Assembly (NCBI GenBank): GCA_964486455.1
Contig: CAZAMP010000017.1
Span: 15,653 to 79,652, forward strand
DNA length: 64,000 nt
Direction: 5' to 3'
Source of the DNA: CAZAMP01 sp964486455
GTDB taxonomy: Bacteria > Eisenbacteria > RBG-16-71-46 > CAZAMP01
Position 1 is the first letter of the stretch. Every line of letters begins with the position of its first letter. A program made the position numbers and the translations under genes. Positions 45,188 through 54,524 of the stretch are shown in pieces. Below the pieces are notes generated by a model. It did not search any database. It was given only the letters and a program-made list of their open reading frames with translations, and was not told where the DNA came from.

Positions 45188-45290
45188 CGCGCCGCAGACT
45201 GGATTCGGCACCCGCCCGCCGCTACACTCGCGTCGCGGTCCGAAGCGGGGTCGCCCGGCGGGCGGACCGAGTGGGAAAGGAACCAACGGA

Positions 45291-45608
45291 ATGAACTATC
45301 ACGAATTGGAAAAGACGACCGTCGACAAACTCCGCGAGATGGCCAAGGAGTACCCCGACGTCGAGGGCGCCATCGGCATGAGCAAAGAGCAGCTCATCGA
45401 TTTGCTGGCTGACAAGCTCGGCATCGAGAAGCCCCACAAAGCGGTCGTCGGCATCGACAAGGCCACGATCAAGACGGGCATGAAGGAGCTCAAGAAGGTC
45501 CGCGACTCGGCTCTCGCTGAGAAGGATCGCGCGAAGCTCAAGACGACCCGGCGTGAGATGCATCGGCTGCGCCGCCAGCTCCGAAAGGCCATGAAGATCA
45601 CGGCCTAG
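45291..45608 (+). CDS. Small Rho N-terminal-like, highly charged protein
   Basis: 105 aa. The first 45 residues (ELEKTTVDKLREMAKEYPDVEGAIGMSKEQLIDLLADKLGI) resemble the SAP/Rho-N helix-extended-helix fold. The rest is a long charged helix rich in Lys and Arg (RREMHRLRRQLRKAMKITA), suited to nucleic-acid or coiled-coil contacts. Conserved small proteins of this type exist in other bacteria, role unknown. Its end overlaps the convergent GH13 gene by 11 nt. Confidence 0.75.
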   Translation: MNYHELEKTTVDKLREMAKEYPDVEGAIGMSKEQLIDLLADKLGIEKPHKAVVGIDKATIKTGMKELKKVRDSALAEKDRAKLKTTRREMHRLRRQLRKAMKITA

Positions 45609-47097
45609 TCAATTCCCGCGTGAGTCTCAGGATTCGCGCCTGGTGCCCTTCCAGCTCCAGATCGACTCGGTTTGCCGCGGCCAATCCTTCGTCCAAAACG
45701 CCCGTCCAGCCCGATAGCTGATCCACCAGACGGATTCGACCGCCGACAAGGTCGGGAGCGCCCAGCCGATAGTAACCTCGCGCCGGCTCAGGTGACAGGT
45801 TGACGGCCACCAAGCGGCGTGAATCGGGCGGAAGTTCCCACACACAGGCGAGAATCGCCGACTCGTTGTAGCCGCCGCCCGGCTCGCACGACTCCAACCA
45901 CCTAAATCTCCCGCACCGGAAAGGTTCGTCGAGCGTGGCCGTGAGGAGCGCGCGGTAGAACGCACCGCTCTCCGGATCCGGGGCGGGTTCGGGCGCGCGC
46001 GCCAGCTGGACCGGGAGACGCGTGCGACGCCCGTCGAACTGCCCCTCGTGGTAGAAGCGCATACCGGGGAGCGTGCCGACCAGCGCCGCCGCCGATCGGA
46101 GCCGTGGCCACGGCAGGGCAACCCCGGCCGGTGGTTCATCGTGATTCTCCACGAAATGCACGCCCCGTCGCAGTCGGTCTCCCTGCTCGTGGATCGTATC
46201 GCGGGCAGCCGTCCAGTCCCCCGAGCAGAGATGATCGTACAGTCCCTTGTCGTAGGTAAAGTCGAAGCCGAGATCCTGGAGGCGCGGCTCGAGTCCCCAG
46301 TACGCTTCGGCGATGAAGACGAAATCCGGCCGGCCCCGCCGCAGTGTGCCGATCGCCTCCGACCAAAACGACGGATCCGCCGTCTCACCTCCACCACCCC
46401 AGGTCTGTGCGAACACGTCTTCCAGGACGAGCATGGCCATGTCGCAGCGGAGACCGTCACAGAGCGATTCCAGGCGGCGGAGCTGCCCGATCATGGCGTC
46501 GCGACACTCCGAGCGTCGGTAGTCGAGCTGGGCCGTGTCCGTCCATCCCGGGAAGTAAGGGTCTTTTCCGAATGCCACCGCGACGGGGCCCCGGCATGTC
46601 TCGATGACCGAGTATCGATCCGGATGGGCATCCGCCTCCGACGCGTCAGCGGTGACATAGTATTCCGGGTGCCCGGCGACCCAGGGATGATCTCGGGCGG
46701 TGTGATTCGGGACGAGGTCGAGGATCAGACGCATGCCGCGCTCAGCGAGCCGACGGCGGAGCGCCAGCAGCGCATCATCTCCCCCGAGCGCGGGCGAGGT
46801 CACATACTCCTTGATCGCGAACGGGCTCCCGATCACGTCACTCTCTGACCAGCCTGGAAGCGCGTCATCATATTCCCGCCGAACGTCCGGGTGGTCCAGC
46901 GCGATCCGCCGCCCCAGCTCTCCCTTGGTCCAGATGCCCATGAGCCAGATCAGATCGAATCCCAGGCCGGCCAATTCGTCCAACGCCGTGTCCGGAACGT
47001 CCGCGAGGCTGAGCTCGCGACCCGATTGGCGGCTGAGATGAGCCAACCAGGTATGGGCATTGACCTGGTAAAGGATAGGGTTTTCGTTATGCAACAA
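45598..47097 (-). CDS. GH13 alpha-amylase-family enzyme
   Basis: 499 aa starting at tandem TTG codons with GAGGGGGTGAG just upstream. The four amylase regions are present: DLVPNH, GLRCDMAML with nucleophile Asp219, FIAEAYWG with acid/base Glu264, and VENHDEPP with Asp320. A small C-terminal beta domain follows (LVAVNLSPEPARGYYRL). It should act on alpha-glucans or related saccharides; no signal peptide is seen, so it is probably cytoplasmic. Specificity is not determinable. Confidence 0.85.
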   Translation of the reverse strand: MLHNENPILYQVNAHTWLAHLSRQSGRELSLADVPDTALDELAGLGFDLIWLMGIWTKGELGRRIALDHPDVRREYDDALPGWSESDVIGSPFAIKEYVTSPALGGDDALLALRRRLAERGMRLILDLVPNHTARDHPWVAGHPEYYVTADASEADAHPDRYSVIETCRGPVAVAFGKDPYFPGWTDTAQLDYRRSECRDAMIGQLRRLESLCDGLRCDMAMLVLEDVFAQTWGGGGETADPSFWSEAIGTLRRGRPDFVFIAEAYWGLEPRLQDLGFDFTYDKGLYDHLCSGDWTAARDTIHEQGDRLRRGVHFVENHDEPPAGVALPWPRLRSAAALVGTLPGMRFYHEGQFDGRRTRLPVQLARAPEPAPDPESGAFYRALLTATLDEPFRCGRFRWLESCEPGGGYNESAILACVWELPPDSRRLVAVNLSPEPARGYYRLGAPDLVGGRIRLVDQLSGWTGVLDEGLAAANRVDLELEGHQARILRLTRELTRP

Positions 47098-47160
47098 CTC
47101 ACCCCCTCATTCCGACCGATCCGGCGGCACGCTCCGTGCGACACCTCCCCCCAGCGCGTC

Positions 47161-47189
47161 ATTGTGCCGATTGAGAAGCAGGGAGACAA
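47161..47189 (-). promoter_or_regulatory. Putative promoter for the GH13 gene
   Basis: Minus-strand TTGTCT (-35), 17 nt, CACAAT (-10), 64 bp before the TTG start. Confidence 0.3.
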
Positions 47190-47306
47190 GTGCCGGCGTC
47201 CGCGAGCCGGGCTCGCAGTCGAAGGCCCGTCCTGGTATCCTCCCTGACCTGCCCGCGGGATACGCAGCGGCGCCCCCAACGGGCGCTCGGACTCGAGGGA
47301 CCTCGC

Positions 47307-48290
47307 TTGCGACACATCATCACCATAGGATCGGGACTCCTTCTGGTCTTCTTCTCGGGGCTCGCGTGCGAGCACGCTCCCCCGGCGGAGGAACCGCCCG
47401 AAGAAGGCGCGCAACTGAGAACGACCGGTGAGCCCGCCCTCTACTACGTGCGGCCCACTTCCGTGGCCGATATGCTCGAGATCCTCGATTGGTTCATGGT
47501 TGAGAACGGGACACTTCGGGTCCCTAACGTCGCGCTTCTCAGTATCCCGGACGGTCTGGACCGTATGCCGGTCGAGGTGAAGAAACGCATCTTCTTCCGC
47601 GCGCTTCTTCCTCTGGTCCTCTATGAAAACAGCCGGCTGGAGCGGGACCGTGACAGGCTGGTGAGGTTGCTCGATCCGACGGGCCTCGTCGCGCCGTCGA
47701 CCGAGCAGGAGTGGCTCAGCGATCTCATGCGGGCCTACAAGATCCAACGACGGCCGGCCCGCAAGCCGATCATCTTGGAAGAGATGCTTCTCCCGCGCGT
47801 GGACATCATTCCGGCGAGCCTGGTGCTGGCGCAAGCAGCAATCGAGTCGGGTTACGGCACTTCGCGGTTCGCGCGTTCCGGCAACGCGATTTTCGGCCAA
47901 TGGACCTATGACACCTCTGACAGCGGCATGGTCCCGGCGAAGCGGGACTCCGGGGCGACGCACCGGGTGAAGTCGTTTCGTTCCATTCTGGCCTCGCTGC
48001 GAGCCTACATGAGGAATCTGAACACCCACCCCGCGTACCAGGATTTCCGAGAGCTCCGCGCAGCGCAGCGACAGATCGGAGAGCCGCTCAATCCGCACGC
48101 GTTGGCCGAGACGCTGACCCCGTATTCCGCGAGAGGCCGAGCGTACATAGACGATCTACTTGAGGTTCTCGGAGAACGGGAGCTCGCTCGCTGCTCTCGG
48201 GCCGAGCTCTACTCCGTCGGGCTCGACTTCCTCACGCGCTACGACATCGCTGAGCTCGAATACCCCTGGGGGACGATCGTTGAATGGTGA
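47307..48290 (+). CDS. Bax-like glucosaminidase lipoprotein
   Basis: 327 aa from a TTG at 47307 preceded by GAGGGA 7 nt upstream. The N-terminus is a lipoprotein signal with lipobox SGLAC. The glucosaminidase-like domain (about 160-290) has LVLAQAAIESGYGTSRFARSGNAIFGQW, where Glu in AIESGYG is the likely catalytic acid. Bax-family proteins cleave or bind peptidoglycan. The deacetylase gene overlaps its end by 11 nt, so wall or glycan processing is a shared theme. Confidence 0.8.
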   Translation: MRHIITIGSGLLLVFFSGLACEHAPPAEEPPEEGAQLRTTGEPALYYVRPTSVADMLEILDWFMVENGTLRVPNVALLSIPDGLDRMPVEVKKRIFFRALLPLVLYENSRLERDRDRLVRLLDPTGLVAPSTEQEWLSDLMRAYKIQRRPARKPIILEEMLLPRVDIIPASLVLAQAAIESGYGTSRFARSGNAIFGQWTYDTSDSGMVPAKRDSGATHRVKSFRSILASLRAYMRNLNTHPAYQDFRELRAAQRQIGEPLNPHALAETLTPYSARGRAYIDDLLEVLGERELARCSRAELYSVGLDFLTRYDIAELEYPWGTIVEW

Positions 48291-49416
48291 TCCCGGACCA
48301 CGACCGGGCGGTCCCCTCGCCTGTCTGAACATCGTCGCGACCTCGTGTGCGATCCTCCTCGCCGTGCTCTGCGCCACGGCGACTCCGGCGCCCGCGCGGG
48401 CCGACGCGCCATCGTCTCACCTCACCGTCCTTCTCTACCACCGCTTCGGCGAATCGGAATTCCCCACCACGAATACGTCGGAAACCGAATTCCGCAGGCA
48501 GATGCAGTATCTCTCGGACGAGGGCTACACGGTGCTGTCGATGGAGGAGTTCCGGAAACATCTCGAGAGCGGCGAGCCGTTCGCGCCGAAGAGCGTGCTC
48601 ATCACGATCGATGATCCGTATCTGTCGATCTACCGCGTGTCGCGTCCTATCCTGCGTGAGTTCGGCTTCCCCTATGCGCTCTTCGTCTGGACCTACGGCC
48701 TCGAGCATGACTATCGCGCGTTCATGTCATGGGCAATGATCGACACGATGGCCACCGAGGGGGTGGTCATCGGCAATCACACCCACACACATCCCCACCT
48801 CGCGCTGCCGCACAGGAGCGAGACACCCGAAGCGTACGAGGCTCGGGTTCACGACGAGCTCGATCAGTCTCAGCGCATTCTCCGCTCCCGCGGAATCGAG
48901 ACTGATCTCCTCGCCTACCCGTACGGGGAATACAACGCGGTCGTCGTCGAGGCCGCGAGGGCGGCGGACTTCACGCTGATGTTCACGTCGGACCCCGGAG
49001 CCGTGGACACGGAGACGCCGTGGGACCGGATTCCGCGTGCCGCGATCGTCGGTGACGATATGACCCTCGACGACTTCATCGCGAAGCTCGAGATCACGCC
49101 GCTCCATGCGGCGGACGAAGAGCCACGGTACGGCTTCCTCTCCGCGAATCCGCCGGCGGCGATCTCGCTTCGCATTGTTGAACCGGGCCAATTCGACGCA
49201 GGCATCGTGAACATGTTCGTCTCGGAGTGGGGACGTGTCGACGGGCGCTTTGATCCACAAACGGGAATCATCCGCTTCGTGCCGACCGAACCGCTGACGC
49301 GGCCCACCAACCGCGTCATCGTCTCCGCGAAGGACCGTCTGACGGGGAAGTTCGCCATGACCTCGCGGCTACTGGTACTGCCGTTCGCGAGCCTTCGCGA
49401 GACCGGTCACGAGTAG
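48280..49416 (+). CDS. Secreted polysaccharide deacetylase
   Basis: 378 aa from a TTG at 48280 overlapping the Bax-like gene; a GGGGGA lies about 4 nt upstream. A hydrophobic signal (VATSCAILLAVLCATATPAPA) precedes a NodB-type domain: LTVLLYHRFGESEF, VLITIDDPYL (the Asp pair replacing the usual FDDG) and VIGNHTHTHPHL with the metal His residues, then DLLAYPYGEYNAVVVEAA. It should remove acetyl groups from an N-acetylated polymer. A C-terminal beta-sandwich (about 280-378) is of unknown role. Confidence 0.85.
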   Translation: MNGDPGPRPGGPLACLNIVATSCAILLAVLCATATPAPARADAPSSHLTVLLYHRFGESEFPTTNTSETEFRRQMQYLSDEGYTVLSMEEFRKHLESGEPFAPKSVLITIDDPYLSIYRVSRPILREFGFPYALFVWTYGLEHDYRAFMSWAMIDTMATEGVVIGNHTHTHPHLALPHRSETPEAYEARVHDELDQSQRILRSRGIETDLLAYPYGEYNAVVVEAARAADFTLMFTSDPGAVDTETPWDRIPRAAIVGDDMTLDDFIAKLEITPLHAADEEPRYGFLSANPPAAISLRIVEPGQFDAGIVNMFVSEWGRVDGRFDPQTGIIRFVPTEPLTRPTNRVIVSAKDRLTGKFAMTSRLLVLPFASLRETGHE

Positions 49417-49530
49417 CGCTATCGTGCCCACCCGTTGATCCTCACCACCCGTCAGCGCGAGTGAGACCACGACCCGACCGAGTCGGACGATCATATCCAC
49501 CATCCACACGAGCGCGAGAAATCAGGGGAA

Positions 49531-49559
49531 TTGACTCACGTCGGTCAAACCCTCAGAAT
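49531..49559 (+). promoter_or_regulatory. Putative promoter for the LVIVD cargo gene
   Basis: TTGACT (-35), 17 nt, CAGAAT (-10), 60 bp before the ATG at 49620. Confidence 0.35.
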
Positions 49560-49619
49560 CATATAGAGATCGCGCATTCGCCCACGATACGTCTCCGCTA
49601 CTCAGGCCGGGAGGAAGTC

Positions 49620-51854
49620 ATGAGACGTTTCCATGCATCTTCAATAGTTCTGTTGTGTGTGGTGACCGTTGGAACCGTAACCGCTCAGGATAGCTGGAAC
49701 GTCGACCTCGTCGGCTGTCTTCCCGGAACGATCGAAGATACCGAGATAGAGGATGGTTACGCCTACTGCGCGACCGGGAGCGGTCTCCTGGTGCTCGACA
49801 TCTCGTCGAGCGGGGATCCGACCCAAGTCGCCTTCCTCCCCCTCTATCATGATGCGTTCCCCTCCGAGAGCTATGTCCGCGGTATCACTGTCGAGGGCGA
49901 CTACGCCTATCTCGTCGGACGGCGGGCGCCGATGTGGATCATCGACGTCAGCGATCCGACGTCCCCGTTCGTGGCCGGATCATGCGACACCCCCGAGTAC
50001 GGGTTCGATGTGGTCGTGGGGAACGGCCACGCCTATGTCTCCGACGAGCTCGACGGATTCCATGTAATCGACGTGAGTGACCCAACCGCGCCGACGCAGG
50101 CCGCGATTGTGCCTTTCGAGGGTCGCTGCAAGGGCCTCGATCTCGTCGAAACGACAGTCCATCTGCTGGTCGAGCTTCAAGGGCTCAAGATCGTGGACGT
50201 CACCGATCCCGACACACCCGTCGTGATCGGTGTCTGCAACATCGAAAGCAACATGCGCCACATCGACGTCGAGGGGAAGTTTGCCTACGTCCCGCTGGGG
50301 CGCAGCATGATCATCGTCGACATCGGCAATCCGGCCGAACCCGTCGAGGTCGGCATGTTCGTCTCGGACGGCTACGACTATAACTACGATGTCGCCACGA
50401 TTGGCGACTACGCCTATCTCTCGAACTCCGAACCGGGATTGCGCGTCGTCGACGTCAGCGAACCCACGGCCCCCTTCGAAGTCGGCACGTGTGACATCTA
50501 CGGATCGAATCGGCGCATTGTGGTTGATGGGAATAACGCGTACATCAGCGGTGGCTACCGCGGTCTGCACGTCGTCGATATCGAAGATCCCGCGGCACCC
50601 AACAAGACCGGCTGGTACTTCACTCTCGGGATCGTTGCCGACGCGCGCATCGACGAAAGCTTCGCGTACGTCGCGGGCGGCTACTCATGCGGCGAGCCAC
50701 CGGGCGCTCCGGTCGAGGGTCACCGTGACACGCAAACGCGGGAGGGCGTCGCGGGTCTCTATGTCGTCGACGTCAGCGATCCGACGTTTCCGGCGTTTTC
50801 GGGATTCGGTCCGATCTACTCACCGACGTCCGGCTCCGAGATAGAGGACACTTACGCCTTCGTGACCGATGGGTACGGCGGCTTCCATGTGTTCGACGTC
50901 GCCGATCCGGCTCTGCCGGTGGAGGTCGCCACCCTGGATCTGGGCGGTAACGCGGGCGGAGTGGAAATAGTGGACGATATCGCCTACGTGGTTCGCTCCG
51001 GTCTCACGATGATCGACGTCCAAGACCCGACCGTGCCCGTGGAGATCGGCGTCTTCCTTCAGCACGAATCGTCCGCCGACGTCGCCGTGATCGATCAGAT
51101 CGCCTACCTGACGGATTGGTATCAGGGCCTTCACGTTGTGGATGTCAGTGATCCCACTAGTCCGAAGGAGCTCGGTTTCGGGGCAACGCCATCGTATGCG
51201 CTTGGCGTCGCCGTGGCCGGCGGGCACGCGTACGTGGCCGGCGGGAATCCGGGCCTCCAGGTCTTTGACGTCAGCGATCTCACCACACCGACGTTGGTGG
51301 GCGAATGCGACACCCCCGGACACGCGCTCGATGTCGCGCTGGCGGGAGACAGGGCCTACGTCGCCGATGTCTACTATGGAGTTCGCGTCATCGATATCAG
51401 CGAGCCGTCCTCACCCGAAGAGGTCGGCTACTTCTTGATGACTCTCGCACCCCAGCGCGTTCGAACGCACGACGGACACGTCTACGTCTCGAACGGCTAC
51501 GGTGGTCTGTTCATTCTCACGGATGAGTCTACGGTCGGCGTCGACGGGCAGGATGCCTACTCCATTCCTCGGACGGCGGCCGGTCTCCTTCAGAATCACC
51601 CGAATCCGTTCAACCCGCAGACGACGATCCGATTCGACCTACCGGCCACGGACGTCGTGAGCCTGACGATCTACGACGTGGCGGGCCGCTCGGTGTGTGT
51701 TCTCGTAGATCGGGAAGCTCGAGTTGCGGGGTCGCACGCCATGAGCTGGGCCGGTCGCGGCGCCGCGGGTCAGGACATGCCGTCGGGAACGTATTTCTGC
51801 CGCCTGGATATCGGGGGTTCCACAGCAACCACGCGAATGACGCTGATTCGCTGA
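49620..51854 (+). CDS. LVIVD-repeat beta-propeller protein with T9SS type A sorting domain
   Basis: 744 aa from the ATG at 49620, GGAGG 5 nt upstream. The signal peptide (IVLLCVVTVGTVTAQ) is followed by about fifteen repeats of some 42 residues with the pattern AYV...GL-VDVSDPT-P-VG, as in LHVVDVSDPTSPKELG. The last 90 residues are a clear sorting tail: LLQNHPNPFNPQTTIRF, then LTIYDVAGRSVCVLVD and MPSGTYFCRLDIGG. Family knowledge says such tails direct export through T9SS and removal by PorU. It is likely a surface-exposed protein, perhaps adhesive. It is transcribed alone on the plus strand. Confidence 0.85.
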   Translation: MRRFHASSIVLLCVVTVGTVTAQDSWNVDLVGCLPGTIEDTEIEDGYAYCATGSGLLVLDISSSGDPTQVAFLPLYHDAFPSESYVRGITVEGDYAYLVGRRAPMWIIDVSDPTSPFVAGSCDTPEYGFDVVVGNGHAYVSDELDGFHVIDVSDPTAPTQAAIVPFEGRCKGLDLVETTVHLLVELQGLKIVDVTDPDTPVVIGVCNIESNMRHIDVEGKFAYVPLGRSMIIVDIGNPAEPVEVGMFVSDGYDYNYDVATIGDYAYLSNSEPGLRVVDVSEPTAPFEVGTCDIYGSNRRIVVDGNNAYISGGYRGLHVVDIEDPAAPNKTGWYFTLGIVADARIDESFAYVAGGYSCGEPPGAPVEGHRDTQTREGVAGLYVVDVSDPTFPAFSGFGPIYSPTSGSEIEDTYAFVTDGYGGFHVFDVADPALPVEVATLDLGGNAGGVEIVDDIAYVVRSGLTMIDVQDPTVPVEIGVFLQHESSADVAVIDQIAYLTDWYQGLHVVDVSDPTSPKELGFGATPSYALGVAVAGGHAYVAGGNPGLQVFDVSDLTTPTLVGECDTPGHALDVALAGDRAYVADVYYGVRVIDISEPSSPEEVGYFLMTLAPQRVRTHDGHVYVSNGYGGLFILTDESTVGVDGQDAYSIPRTAAGLLQNHPNPFNPQTTIRFDLPATDVVSLTIYDVAGRSVCVLVDREARVAGSHAMSWAGRGAAGQDMPSGTYFCRLDIGGSTATTRMTLIR

Positions 51855-51881
51855 TCGGCTCGAACAGGGCGGGAAACGCGT

Positions 51882-52079
51882 CTACGCGTTCTTCTGAGGC
51901 CCTTCATCCGCGACGGGATCGACTCCCTCGGGGAAGTCGGCGTCCTCCATCTCGGCGATCTGTTGGCGCCGGGACTTCCGTCTCCCGGTGAGGCGAAGCG
52001 CGGCGTAAGCAGCGAGGATGAGCAGGGCAATGATGCCCGCCACGGGATCGAGGGTCAGATCCTGACGGCGCCCGACCAC
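51882..52079 (-). CDS. Small single-helix membrane protein
   Basis: 65 aa from GTG 52079. One membrane helix (DPVAGIIALLILAAYAALRL) is followed by a basic patch (TGRRKSRRQQ) and an acidic tail (EMEDADFPEGVDPVADEG). GGAGG lies 6 nt before an in-frame CTG at 52109, which would add 10 residues (see findings). Role unknown. It follows the DUF2007-type gene by 44 nt. Confidence 0.55.
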   Translation of the reverse strand: MVGRRQDLTLDPVAGIIALLILAAYAALRLTGRRKSRRQQIAEMEDADFPEGVDPVADEGPQKNA

Positions 52080-52123
52080 CTCACCGAAGGCATCGATGAA
52101 CGTTTCCAGCGGACACCTCCGGA

Positions 52124-52513
52124 CTAACCATCGTCAGAGTCGGCGCGGGGTGACGCCGCCTCGTCCCCCTCGAGATTCTGAAGCGTCCGACGGATCACCT
52201 TCTTTGCGCGGTCGGCAATGGGCGACGGAACCATGATCCCGACACGCCCCAACCCGGCCCCGCTGACGCCACCCATCGCCCCGGGAAAAAGCGCTCCCAT
52301 GTTCTCGTTGTTGAGAAAGCAGCGGATCCCCTCGCGTTCGAGGGCGCGCGACAGCTCTTCGGCCTCCACGAGACCGAAACAGCTGCGGATCAGCACGAGA
52401 TCGAGGTTTTCGGGCCGATGTCCTTCGGGCAGTTCATCAACCAGCGAGACGTCACAATCGTCACATGTCGTCACGCCCGGAACGTACTCGGCACCGCACT
52501 GAGGACAGAACAT
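52124..52513 (-). CDS. DUF2007-like protein with N-terminal zinc ribbon
   Basis: 129 aa from the ATG at 52513 (GGAGAG upstream). MFCPQCGAEYVPGVTTCDDCDVSLVDELPEG is a two-knuckle zinc ribbon. The following part, LVLIRSCFGLVEAEELSRALEREGIRCFLNNENMG, is DUF2007-like, with GIMVPSPIADRAKKVIR near its end. Such proteins are conserved but uncharacterised. It is 19 nt downstream of the nuclease gene on the same strand. Confidence 0.75.
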   Translation of the reverse strand: MFCPQCGAEYVPGVTTCDDCDVSLVDELPEGHRPENLDLVLIRSCFGLVEAEELSRALEREGIRCFLNNENMGALFPGAMGGVSGAGLGRVGIMVPSPIADRAKKVIRRTLQNLEGDEAASPRADSDDG

Positions 52514-52532
52514 GGCTCTCTCCGGCTGGGCG

Positions 52533-54326
52533 TCAGTCCAGACGCGTGATCCGTGTCGACGCCGAGAACGGCACGCCGTCCGCATCGCCCTCGGCGCGAA
52601 CGAAGTAGACGCCGCCCGCGGCGGGGATCCCGGCGTCCGTCATTCCATCCCAGACTACGCGCGTGTGACCGGTGGCGCCATACCCAATCGCTCCGTCGGC
52701 GATACGCCGCACGCGCCGTCCGGTCACGTCGAACACATCGACGCGCATCGAGGTCGCGCGCTCGATCGAGAGGTTCACCACGAGACGCCCCTGCATCGGG
52801 TTGGGCGAGACATGGAGCGCCGGATGGAGCGACGCCACGTCGTCCGCGACATGGTCGACGACGGCGTCGGCCAGATCGGCCACGACCGGGATATGATCGG
52901 ATGCCTCGGACGTATCGTTGGCCAGAAGCCCGGCCGCCGCGAGCTCCGCCGGCGACATGTTCGGCGTGTAGAGGGTGAAGTGGTTTCCAATCCCGAGCAC
53001 GCTGTCGCTCGTGATGATGAGATCGATCCGCCCCGGCAGGTACGTGCTGCCATCGTTTCGCCAGGTGTACGACATTCTGAGCTCGGTCTGCCCCGCCGGC
53101 GTGTCCGTAAGCGCGGTGCCGTCCCAGTCCGGATCGAAGTCCGGCCCGTAGGTTCCTTCGTCAGCGATGTCGCCGGTCAGAAGCGTCGCGATCTGCTGGC
53201 CGTCGCCCACGAGATTGAGATCTCCGGTGATCACGACACCTGTCCCGGATGGAACATCGACGGTCCCGCCGACGGTGATCGCGTCGCGGAGAAACTCCAT
53301 GATCCGATCGGCCTCTTCTTGCCTGCCCTCGTTGTTCCCACAGCAGGGAAGATGCGCGTTGATGATGAGAAGCTGCCGGTTGAGCAATGCCTCGGTGTCG
53401 AGCAAAACCGCCGCGTTGCCGTCGAGCGTCCATACGCCGTTGACCGGATAGCGGCTGATCGTCGCGCAGTCGTTGACCATCCAGCCGAACCAGTCCTCTC
53501 CGGCACCGGATGGAAGCATGCTCTCAACGAGCGCCAGTATCTGGGCCAGGTTGTGATCGTAGATTTCCTGGAAATTGATGATCTCCGGCTCGATCGCGGA
53601 GAGGATTCGATCATATCGCGATTGCTCCGACCACGGACTGTCCTGGAGCACGTTGTACGTCATCAACCGGACATGGTCGGGGCTCTCCTTCTCCATCGAG
53701 TTCGGCTCTTCGGGTGGAAGCGATTCGTTGACGAACGTGTAGTTCAGAAACCCGCCGGAGTTGGGCACGATGTCGCCGTCACCGTCCTCGTCACGGATCA
53801 GGATTCGGATGTCGTCGCCGGTGAAAAGCGGCGTGGAGCCGTCGGGCTCGGCGTCTCTGCCGATGGCGATCTCGAAGCCGACCGACGACCAACTCGGCAG
53901 GACCCTCATCCGGATGTCTTCCCAGGAAATCGTGACGGGCGGCGGGTTGCCGTAGAACTTCCCGGTCCGCAGACCGAACTGCCAGCGGAGTTCGGCGCCG
54001 ATGTTCTCGACCTGCACCCCCGTGCCGGCGTTCGAATCGGTGTCGATGTAGAGCGCCACATCGTTGTTGTCCTGGAGGAGCAGCTCGTCCGTCATCTCGA
54101 AGCGGATGAACAGGAAGTCGTCATCCTCGGCCACCCAGATGTCGCCGAAATCGATCCCGGACGGCCCGTTGTCCCCTTCGGTATCGGTGTGGACGGGGCC
54201 AACCGTCCAATCGTCGAAATAGCCGTCGGTTAGGATGGGGAGCGCCTCCCCCGCGGCCGGACCGACTCCGACCAGGCACAGGGCGGCGGCGAGCACGGGG
54301 AGACATATGGGGAATCGGGCGTACAT
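52533..54326 (-). CDS. Secreted CBM9-like/endonuclease-exonuclease-phosphatase protein with sorting tail
   Basis: 597 aa from the ATG at 54326. Signal peptide (ICLPVLAAALCLVGVGPAAG); residues 30-185 form a CBM9/DOMON-like sandwich (DGYFDDWTVGPVHTD, DIWVAEDDDFLFIRFEMTDE). The EEP domain (about 215-490) shows MTYNVL, IINFQEIYD, VVITGDLNLVGDG and EASDHIPVVADL, the metal and catalytic positions of this fold. The last 95 residues are a FlgD-like tail: ALHVSPNPMQGRLVVNL, VDVFDVTGRRVRRI and GVYFVRAEGD. It is probably an exported nuclease or phosphatase sent by T9SS. A strong promoter candidate precedes it. Confidence 0.85.
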   Translation of the reverse strand: MYARFPICLPVLAAALCLVGVGPAAGEALPILTDGYFDDWTVGPVHTDTEGDNGPSGIDFGDIWVAEDDDFLFIRFEMTDELLLQDNNDVALYIDTDSNAGTGVQVENIGAELRWQFGLRTGKFYGNPPPVTISWEDIRMRVLPSWSSVGFEIAIGRDAEPDGSTPLFTGDDIRILIRDEDGDGDIVPNSGGFLNYTFVNESLPPEEPNSMEKESPDHVRLMTYNVLQDSPWSEQSRYDRILSAIEPEIINFQEIYDHNLAQILALVESMLPSGAGEDWFGWMVNDCATISRYPVNGVWTLDGNAAVLLDTEALLNRQLLIINAHLPCCGNNEGRQEEADRIMEFLRDAITVGGTVDVPSGTGVVITGDLNLVGDGQQIATLLTGDIADEGTYGPDFDPDWDGTALTDTPAGQTELRMSYTWRNDGSTYLPGRIDLIITSDSVLGIGNHFTLYTPNMSPAELAAAGLLANDTSEASDHIPVVADLADAVVDHVADDVASLHPALHVSPNPMQGRLVVNLSIERATSMRVDVFDVTGRRVRRIADGAIGYGATGHTRVVWDGMTDAGIPAAGGVYFVRAEGDADGVPFSASTRITRLD

Positions 54327-54400
54327 CGTGGGTTCACTCCGTTTCGGCGAAGGGATGATCCGACCCGGCTGGATCGTCGAGCTGGCCTCGTTACACCATG

Positions 54401-54430
54401 ATTCTACTCCATTCGCGGGAATTCTGACAA
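54401..54430 (-). promoter_or_regulatory. Putative promoter for the CBM9-EEP gene
   Basis: TTGTCA (-35), 18 nt, TAGAAT (-10), 75 bp before the ATG. Both hexamers match consensus at five of six positions. Confidence 0.5.
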
Positions 54431-54524
54431 CCGGCACGGGCATTCCCCTGGTGACCTTGGCGCCGGGATGCCGTATCCTCCGGTGTTGCTCAATCACTCA
54501 GGGACTTTGGGAGGATGGGAAGTC

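Noticed and set aside
49740..51520. CRISPR-like or DNA tandem repeats
   Set aside because: The periodicity is of degenerate LVIVD protein repeats in one open frame, not exact DNA repeats with spacers.
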